From contig CAKSWA010000065.1 in assembly GCA_934511165.1 (NCBI GenBank), forward strand, positions 1-6,322: a stretch of DNA of 6,322 bases, read 5' to 3'. The number at the start of each line of letters is the position of its first letter. The first letter of the stretch is position 1. The notes beneath the pieces are model-generated. The model was not told where the DNA came from, searched no databases, and saw nothing but the letters and a program-made list of their open reading frames with translations. The translations under genes and the position numbers were made by a program. The stretch is from an uncultured Oscillospiraceae bacterium. Lineage in GTDB: Bacteria > Bacillota > Clostridia > Oscillospirales > Oscillospiraceae. Shown here one piece after another: positions 1 through 4,342 of the stretch.

Positions 1-82
1 TGTTTGGTACTCCTTTTGGCATAGCAAAACACCCCACTTCTTAGATAGTATATCATACTGTCTAACAAATGGGGTGCTGTTC
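1..82. repeat. Compound inverted repeat, possible edge of an insertion element or terminator
   Basis: Two nested inverted repeats are visible. The inner one is TTAGATAGTAT (41-51), a 3-nt loop, then ATACTGTCTAA (55-65). It pairs completely as plus-strand RNA with one G-U, and with one A-C mismatch on the minus strand. The outer one is CACCCCA (30-36) with TGGGGTG (70-76). Read on the minus strand, the outer right arm is followed by TTTT (29-26), so it could act as a weak terminator for thiT, which ends at 114. A Shine-Dalgarno follows it on that strand. A long hairpin just ahead of a gene start resembles the leader or left end of IS200/IS605-type elements, but no transposase is inside the window. 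The structure is clear; its nature is a guess. Confidence 0.5.
10..15 (-). promoter_or_regulatory. Ribosome binding site of a gene starting outside the window
   Basis: On the minus strand AAGGAG (15 down to 10) sits in an A-rich setting and is followed by only 9 nt before the window ends. A start codon immediately beyond base 1 would be at a normal spacing. This suggests that a minus-strand gene begins just left of the window, behind the hairpin at 30-76. No codon of it is visible. Confidence 0.3.
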
Positions 83-113
83 ATTGGCCGAATACCCGGT
101 ATTTTTTGTGATT

Positions 114-650
114 TTACTTTTCCGGCTGCAGGAGCTTCGTCTTTTTGGAAAGGAAGTAAATGACGATCGCCGCGATGAGCCAGTTGAAGGCGGTGTAGAT
201 GAAGTTGTAGATGAACGAGTAGACCCACACGTTCTTCATCGCCATGCCGAGGAACACGTCCGGCATGTACTCGCCCCAGACGATCACGCCGCTGAGGACG
301 AAGGAGAGAAGCGCGCCGAGCGCGCCGATGACGGTGCCGAGCACCGGCTTCTTCGGGGTGAGACCGGCGAGACCGGTGAGCGCGTAGGCCAGAGCGTAGT
401 CGAGCAGGAGCGACTGCCAGCCGTAGGCGATACCGCCGCCGATGATGGCCTTGAGAACGCCGAAAATGAGACCCGCGCCCATGCCCCAGACCGGGCCGCG
501 CCGCAGCGCGAACACCATCAGGGGAATAAAGAGCAGGTTCATCGATCCGCCCTGCGCGAACAGATCGAACTTGAGGAAGTTGAGCACGACCGCCATGGCG
601 ACCATGATCGCTCCCTCGCAAAGTGTGCGGGTGGTCTGTTTGCTTTTCAT
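114..650 (-). CDS. thiT: Thiamine ECF transporter S component ThiT
   Basis: 178-aa integral membrane protein that captures thiamine at the cell surface and works with the shared ECF module (EcfT plus two EcfA ATPases, encoded elsewhere). About six hydrophobic helices are visible, near residues 11-30, 36-50, 54-72, 78-97, 103-126 and 141-166. By remembered comparison with Bacillus and Lactococcus ThiT, family landmarks are AQGGS (32-36), ALRRG (48-52), LLLDY (81-85), SGVIVWG (120-126) and WVYSFIYN (142-149). The start at 650 is set by GGAGGG seven bases upstream; an in-frame TTG at 665 overlaps that RBS and the terminator tract and is unlikely. The gene stands alone behind its own promoter, TPP riboswitch and terminator, which independently supports thiamine as substrate. 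One oddity: residue 117 is Phe where Lactococcus ThiT has a ligand-contacting His (about 125). Confidence 0.93.
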   Translation of the reverse strand: MKSKQTTRTLCEGAIMVAMAVVLNFLKFDLFAQGGSMNLLFIPLMVFALRRGPVWGMGAGLIFGVLKAIIGGGIAYGWQSLLLDYALAYALTGLAGLTPKKPVLGTVIGALGALLSFVLSGVIVWGEYMPDVFLGMAMKNVWVYSFIYNFIYTAFNWLIAAIVIYFLSKKTKLLQPEK

Positions 651-657
651 AAGAAAG

Positions 658-663
658 CCCTCC
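658..663 (-). promoter_or_regulatory. Ribosome binding site of thiT
   Basis: GGAGGG on the minus strand, seven bases before the ATG at 650-648. It fixes the start codon and excludes the upstream in-frame TTG at 665-663. It lies directly after the T-tract of the leader terminator, so translation is possible only on transcripts that read through. Confidence 0.85.
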
Positions 664-666
664 AAT

Positions 667-701
667 AAAAAAATCAGCCACCCGATCCCGGACGTGGCTG
701 A
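667..701 (-). terminator. Riboswitch-controlled intrinsic terminator of the thiT leader
   Basis: Read on the minus strand, TCAGCCAC (701-694) pairs perfectly with GTGGCTGA (681-674) across a 12-nt loop and is followed by seven T residues (673-667). This is a standard factor-independent terminator placed between the TPP aptamer and the thiT RBS, so it is inferred to be the expression platform: thiamine pyrophosphate binding favours termination. A possible outer helix, AGAACA (814-809) with TGTTCT (707-702), would close the aptamer and abut this stem. Confidence 0.87.
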
Positions 702-721
702 AGAACAAATACCGTATGGGT

Positions 722-814
722 ACTCCCTCCGCCGGCATTACCCGGATCAGGTTAAAGGGTACCGGCGCGTCGATTCGCACCGTCTCAGCCGGGAAAACCC
801 AGCACCCCTGTTCT
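722..814 (-). promoter_or_regulatory. TPP (THI-box) riboswitch aptamer
   Basis: On the minus strand the conserved THI-box blocks occur in order: GGGGTGC (808-802), CTGAGA (788-783), AACCTGATC (753-745), TAATGCC (740-734) and AGGGA (728-724). These match the thiamine pyrophosphate riboswitch core, including the CUGAGA pyrimidine-sensing bulge. Between CTGAGA and CCTGATC there is an optional P3-side extension of about 30 nt. The aptamer starts within a few bases of the predicted transcription start and is followed by a terminator hairpin, so it probably represses thiT transcription when thiamine pyrophosphate is plentiful. The exact P1 borders are not certain. Confidence 0.95.
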
Positions 815-822
815 GTAAGCAT

Positions 823-851
823 ATCATACCGCACGAAAAAGGGAAATGCAA
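823..851 (-). promoter_or_regulatory. Sigma-A-type promoter of thiT
   Basis: Minus strand: -35 TTGCAT (851-846), 17-bp spacer, -10 TATGAT (828-823). The start of transcription is predicted near 816, immediately before the riboswitch aptamer, which gives a leader of about 166 nt. Confidence 0.75.
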
Positions 852-880
852 GCGCAACTTTGACGAATTGCACCGGAGAC

Positions 881-909
881 TTGACCGCGCTTTATGCAAA
901 AGGTATAAT
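881..909 (+). promoter_or_regulatory. Near-consensus sigma-A promoter of the ABC transporter gene
   Basis: Plus strand: -35 TTGACC (881-886), exactly 17 bp, -10 TATAAT (904-909). The predicted start near 916 gives a leader of about 82 nt. It is arranged back to back with the thiT promoter, the two -35 boxes being 29 bp apart. The agreement with consensus suggests strong or constitutive expression unless a repressor acts here; I see no clear operator. Confidence 0.75.
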
Positions 910-924
910 ATTTGTTATATTGTA

Positions 925-972
925 AACTCCTTTAGTCCCGCCTTTGGCGAGACAGCTCCCAGCGAGGGGGCC
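925..972 (+). repeat. Half-unit of a palindromic intergenic repeat in the ABC gene leader
   Basis: The stretch starts with AACTCCTTTAGTC and then forms two adjacent hairpins. The first is GTC-c-CGCC (935-942), loop TTT, GGCG-a-GAC (946-953). The second is GCTCCC (955-960) with GGGGGC (966-971). Order and flanking words (an AACCCCTC-like start, then a small hairpin, CA, then a CTCCC...GGG stem, then CC) match each half of the larger element at 6074-6201. The stems differ in sequence while still pairing, as expected of a degenerate family member. It lies between the predicted transcription start and the start codon, so the mRNA would carry it. Confidence 0.55.
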
Positions 973-997
973 TTAATAGGAAAGGATGGGCCTTTCT

Positions 998-3325
998 ATG
1001 ATCCAACTGAAGAATGCCGCGCTCGAGTCCTCCGCCGGAAAAAAGAGTGTGCACGCGCTGCGCTGTTTGAATCTCACGCTGCCGGAGACCGGCCTCGTGG
1101 TGCTCACCGGCGCGTCCGGCAGCGGGAAAACGGCGCTGCTGCACCTGCTTGCCATGCGGGAAATGCCGTCCCGCGGGGAGGTGCTCGTCGGCGGCGAGAA
1201 TACGGCGCGTTGGAGCGAATCCCGCCGCGCTGCCTGGCGGCGCGAATGCGCCGCTGCGGACGAAGCGCTTCTCTTTGATGATCTCACGATTTCGGAAAAT
1301 GCGGATCGCGCAGCGCTGCTCGCGGGCTTCTCCCGCCGGGACGCGCGGGAAAATGCACGGGATGGGCTCGCCCTGCTCGGCCTTGAGAGCGCGGCGGACG
1401 TATACCCGAACCGGCTCTCCGGGGAAGAGCGGCGTCTCGGCGCGCTCGCCTGTGCACTCGCGCGCAAAAGCCGCGTCCTCTTTCTGGATGAGCCAACGGA
1501 CGGCCTCAGCGCAGAGAGCGCGGAGACAGTACTCTCGCTCCTGGGCGAAGCATCCGGCAACCAGCTCGTCATTATCGCGGCCCGAAGCGCGGAAGCGTTC
1601 GGCGAGAATGTGCGCGTTATAACGCTGGAGGACGGGCAGATTGCCTCCGATACGGACGAGGACGCCGCCGAGACCGGCGCGCCGGTCCCGCCCGTCGTCG
1701 GAGCGGGCGGCGGCGTCCGGCTGCGCATGGCGTTTGCCAATTTGAAAAAGAAAAAGAGCCGCGCTCTGCCGCGGCTGCTCGCGCCGGTGTTCGCGGTGCT
1801 GCTCTGCCTTTTGCTGTTCGCGGCCTTTTCCGGCGGAGAGCAGAGCGCGAAGAACGCCGAGACGGCGGTGCTCTCCGCCTACCCGGTGACGCTGGACAAC
1901 CGTAGTGTCCCGTCCGGCGATCTTGGCGCGCTTGGCGACTGGCTCGACGGCCACACCGACGGGAAAACGGTCTCCGTCCAGCGCCGCTACGCCATCACGC
2001 CGCAGATTTTTCGCGGCGATTCCTCTGCCGCCGGAGCGGAAGCGCTCAATAATGAGGAAAACGGCACGCTTTGGACGCAGTTCCCCGAAGGGGAAGCGCT
2101 GCGGCAGATGCGCTACACGCTCGTCTCCGGCCGCTGGCCGGAGCGGTACGACGAAGCAGCGGTGCTGCTCGACGTGCGCGGCAAGGTGGACGAGAGCTGC
2201 CTCCGCTCGCTCGGCCTCGACCCGGAAGCGAACGCCAGCATCAGTTATACGGAACTTCTGCGTCTTTCCTTCCGTGTGCTGCTGCCGACGGACGAATACG
2301 TCCGGAATGTGGACGGCACCTGGGGCTACATGGGGGGAGACACGGCGTATCTCACCGCGAAGATCGCCTCCTCGCAGCGGCTCAACATTGTCGGCGTGCT
2401 GCGCCCAGTGGGAGAGACCCCCGGCGAGAGTCTGACCGGCGGCGCTGCGTACCTCCCGGAGCTCATGACATGGACGGTGGAGACCGTGCTCGGCAGCGAT
2501 ATCGTAAAAGCGCAGACGGCCTCACCCGATACGGACGTTCTGACCGGCCTGCCGTTTGACAGCGAAGGCGTCTATACGCAGGACGAGGCCGGACAGCGCG
2601 CCGCGCTGCGCGGCTACGCCGTCGGCCAGACCCCGGCGCAGCAGGCGGCGATGGTTTCCGAGCTCACCGGAACGGCAGTGGAGACGGAGCGGGCGCAGGA
2701 TGCCCTTTTGCAGACGATCGCCGCGCTCTCCGGCGAAGCGCTGGAAAACGCTTTTGCCCGGTACATTGCTGCCGGCGTGTCCTCCGGCTCGCTCGAAGGA
2801 AATCTCCGTGCGTTCGGCGCGGAGGCGGCGCAGACCGTAACACAGCTGCGGCTCTATGCGGACAGCTTCACTGCGCGCGAAACGCTTGGCACGGTGCTGC
2901 ACGGCTATGCCGAGACGGTGACGTATTCGGATGCCGCCTCCGGCCTTGTGCAGCCGGGGCTTGCGCTCCTTGAAAGCTCGATGAAGGCCGACCGGCTCGG
3001 AACGGTACTCGCGGCAGTGCTTGCCGCGGCGTTTGTCGTGCTCGTCTCGGCGCTTGCCGCAGCAGCGCGGGGCGGGGAGCTTTGTATGCTTCGCGCGCAG
3101 GGGCTCTCGTCACCGCAGAGCGTGATCGGCGCGGAGAGCTTCCTGCTCGGACTCTTCGGCGGCGTGCTCGGCGCGGGAATCGCGTGGGTACTGTGCTTTG
3201 CGCTCGGCTCGATCGGCGGCGCGGCGCTCTCGCTCTCGTGGCAGACGGCGGCGGCTGCCGCGCTTGCCGCGGCGCTCCTCTCGTGGCTCTCCGGCCGCCT
3301 TGGCGCGTCCGGCGCGCTGAAGTAA
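998..3325 (+). CDS. ABC transporter, ATPase fused to MacB/FtsX-like permease
   Basis: One polypeptide of 775 aa from ATG 998 (start MIQLKN, typical of such ATPases; AAGGA lies 11 bases upstream). An in-frame ATG at 986 would add four residues, and positions below count from that one. N-terminal ATPase, about 5-220: Walker A GASGSGKT (42-49) and Walker B VLFLDEP (164-170) with the catalytic Glu169 are intact. Other motifs are altered: Q-loop Asp92, signature LSGEE (144-148), D-loop Ser175 and switch position Arg200 where His is usual. A basic linker (KKKK, 254-257) leads to one transmembrane helix (about 262-281), an extracytoplasmic region of about 385 residues, then three helices (about 670-693, 716-741, 749-769). 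This is the FtsX/MacB layout: such proteins couple ATP hydrolysis to mechanical work on the outer face of the membrane, exporting lipids, peptides or antibiotics or controlling envelope enzymes. No partner gene is adjacent; the substrate is unknown. Confidence 0.88.
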   Translation: MIQLKNAALESSAGKKSVHALRCLNLTLPETGLVVLTGASGSGKTALLHLLAMREMPSRGEVLVGGENTARWSESRRAAWRRECAAADEALLFDDLTISENADRAALLAGFSRRDARENARDGLALLGLESAADVYPNRLSGEERRLGALACALARKSRVLFLDEPTDGLSAESAETVLSLLGEASGNQLVIIAARSAEAFGENVRVITLEDGQIASDTDEDAAETGAPVPPVVGAGGGVRLRMAFANLKKKKSRALPRLLAPVFAVLLCLLLFAAFSGGEQSAKNAETAVLSAYPVTLDNRSVPSGDLGALGDWLDGHTDGKTVSVQRRYAITPQIFRGDSSAAGAEALNNEENGTLWTQFPEGEALRQMRYTLVSGRWPERYDEAAVLLDVRGKVDESCLRSLGLDPEANASISYTELLRLSFRVLLPTDEYVRNVDGTWGYMGGDTAYLTAKIASSQRLNIVGVLRPVGETPGESLTGGAAYLPELMTWTVETVLGSDIVKAQTASPDTDVLTGLPFDSEGVYTQDEAGQRAALRGYAVGQTPAQQAAMVSELTGTAVETERAQDALLQTIAALSGEALENAFARYIAAGVSSGSLEGNLRAFGAEAAQTVTQLRLYADSFTARETLGTVLHGYAETVTYSDAASGLVQPGLALLESSMKADRLGTVLAAVLAAAFVVLVSALAAAARGGELCMLRAQGLSSPQSVIGAESFLLGLFGGVLGAGIAWVLCFALGSIGGAALSLSWQTAAAAALAAALLSWLSGRLGASGALK

Positions 3326-3329
3326 AATT

Positions 3330-3374
3330 AAAAAAATTCCGTATGCTTTTTCATGAAGCATACGGAATTTTTTT
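3330..3374. terminator. Bidirectional intrinsic terminator between convergent genes
   Basis: A perfect 19-bp inverted repeat: AAAAAAATTCCGTATGCTT (3330-3348), a 7-nt loop, and its exact complement at 3356-3374. Seven A residues on the left and seven T residues on the right give a T-tract on either strand. It therefore ends both the plus-strand ABC gene (stop 3323-3325) and the minus-strand YihY/BrkB gene, whose stop codon at 3375-3373 already overlaps the T-tract. Confidence 0.93.
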
Positions 3375-4242
3375 ATTCTTCGGTCGGTTCCGGTTCGGAT
3401 GCAATGTCCGGCTCGGTTTCCCCGCGGCGGCGGAACTTTGGCAGGGCGCGGTTCAGGCATGCGCTCAAAAGCAGGATGTACTGGCAGTAATAAAGCCAGA
3501 GCATCACGACAACGACCGTTACAAGACTGCCGTAGGTGCCGTAGCTCCCCGTGACGGAGACCCACGTGGAAAACGCCCACGAGAAGATCGTCCAACCGGC
3601 GGCGGCGGTCAGCGCGCCGGGGAGGACTTCCCCGAAGCGCGGGCGCAGCCCGGTGCTCCAGCGGAAGATGGCGGCAAAGAAAACTGTCAGCACCGCGATG
3701 ACGACCACGAAGCGGAAGTGCAGCAGAAACGTGAAGAACGACTGCGAACCGGGGAAATATTTCTCCACAAGCGCCTTGATCTGCTGGCCGAAGCCGCCGA
3801 GCATGATCGAGAGGATCATCATGAGCAGCATGCCGAGCGTGTAGATGATGCCGCGGGCGCGGCGCATCAGAAATCCGGCGCGCCGCGGCTGCTCGTAGAT
3901 ATCCTCCAGCCCGCGGATGAGAGAGGCAAAGCCCATGGCCGACGACCACACCGTTGCCACGATGGAGATACTGAGTACGCCGATGCCGCTGCTGTAAACA
4001 TCCGCAATGATGACGCGGATGAGCTGATTCATTGAGTCCGGCAGCACGGGCGCGGCCGCTGCGAGAAGCTGTTCCTCGGTGATGGACGTATAAGGCAGAA
4101 CAGACACGCACAAAATGACGATGGGCACGATCGAAAGGAAAAACCAGAACGCCGTAGCGGCGGCGATCGTAGCGATCTGCCGCCGTCCCATATACTCGGA
4201 TATGTGCTGAAAATTTTTAATGAGTTTACGAATCTTTTTCAT
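3373..4242 (-). CDS. YihY/BrkB-family inner membrane protein
   Basis: 289-aa membrane protein of the YihY/BrkB family (once annotated as virulence factor BrkB or ribonuclease BN). About six transmembrane helices lie near 23-50, 87-108, 131-151, 176-196, 206-226 and 236-262. The family pattern is clear: an early ATAFWFFLSIVPIVIL segment (29-44), a GLEDIYE stretch (111-117), and the C-terminal signature PGAL...W...S...GSYGTYGSL...LWLYY (208-252). The C-terminus is a short acidic tail, EPEPTEE. The biochemical role of the family is not settled; the old RNase BN assignment is wrong for this family, and transport or envelope roles have been suggested. The gene converges with the ABC gene and shares its terminator, and diverges from the peptidase gene. 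The predicted -10 box ends seven bases before the ATG with no Shine-Dalgarno between, so the mRNA looks leaderless. An AGGA at 4259-4256, 13 bases from the ATG, is the only alternative RBS. Confidence 0.9.
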   Translation of the reverse strand: MKKIRKLIKNFQHISEYMGRRQIATIAAATAFWFFLSIVPIVILCVSVLPYTSITEEQLLAAAAPVLPDSMNQLIRVIIADVYSSGIGVLSISIVATVWSSAMGFASLIRGLEDIYEQPRRAGFLMRRARGIIYTLGMLLMMILSIMLGGFGQQIKALVEKYFPGSQSFFTFLLHFRFVVVIAVLTVFFAAIFRWSTGLRPRFGEVLPGALTAAAGWTIFSWAFSTWVSVTGSYGTYGSLVTVVVVMLWLYYCQYILLLSACLNRALPKFRRRGETEPDIASEPEPTEE

Positions 4243-4249
4243 ACGGCGA

Positions 4250-4278
4250 ATTATATCCTATTTTCCTGCGAGTAGCAA
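4250..4278 (-). promoter_or_regulatory. Promoter abutting the YihY/BrkB start codon
   Basis: Minus strand: -35 TTGCTA (4278-4273), 17-bp spacer, -10 TATAAT (4255-4250). Only seven bases separate the -10 box from the ATG at 4242-4240, so transcription should begin at or within a base or two of the A of the start codon. That predicts a leaderless transcript. Confidence 0.65.
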
Positions 4279-4296
4279 GCGAAAAATGGCGCAGTA

Positions 4297-4325
4297 TTTA
4301 CTTTCAACGCGGAATCGTGTAGTAT
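4297..4325 (+). promoter_or_regulatory. Promoter of the M3 peptidase gene
   Basis: Plus strand: -35 TTTACT (4297-4302), 17-bp spacer, -10 TAGTAT (4320-4325). The predicted start near 4332 leaves a leader of only about 11 nt before ATG 4343. Weaker than the other promoters in the window, and divergent from the YihY/BrkB promoter with 18 bp between the two -35 boxes. Confidence 0.5.
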
Positions 4326-4342
4326 GAAATCGGGTGATGCAA

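Noticed and set aside
90..110. Small palindrome AATACC-c-GGTATT followed by T residues, considered as a plus-strand terminator
   Set aside because: The usable stem is about five mostly A-T pairs with a tiny loop, and no plus-strand gene precedes it inside the window.
69..668. A 199-codon plus-strand open frame opposite thiT
   Set aside because: It lies antisense to thiT and its product is rich in Asp, Glu, His and Arg with no family features. ThiT has the riboswitch, RBS and membrane pattern.
932..1954. A 340-codon minus-strand open frame overlapping the start of the ABC gene
   Set aside because: Its composition is Arg/Ala/Glu-rich without recognisable domains, and it runs antisense to the Walker A and B motifs. 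Typical antisense shadow.
114..3325. thiT and the neighbouring ABC gene as one thiamine uptake system
   Set aside because: They are divergently transcribed, only thiT has the TPP riboswitch, and the ABC protein has the MacB/FtsX export layout. ECF modules use separate EcfA and EcfT proteins.
3082..4035. A 317-codon plus-strand open frame across the ABC gene end and the YihY/BrkB gene
   Set aside because: It would cross the bidirectional terminator and overlap two genes with good family matches. Its sequence is low-complexity, charged and domainless.
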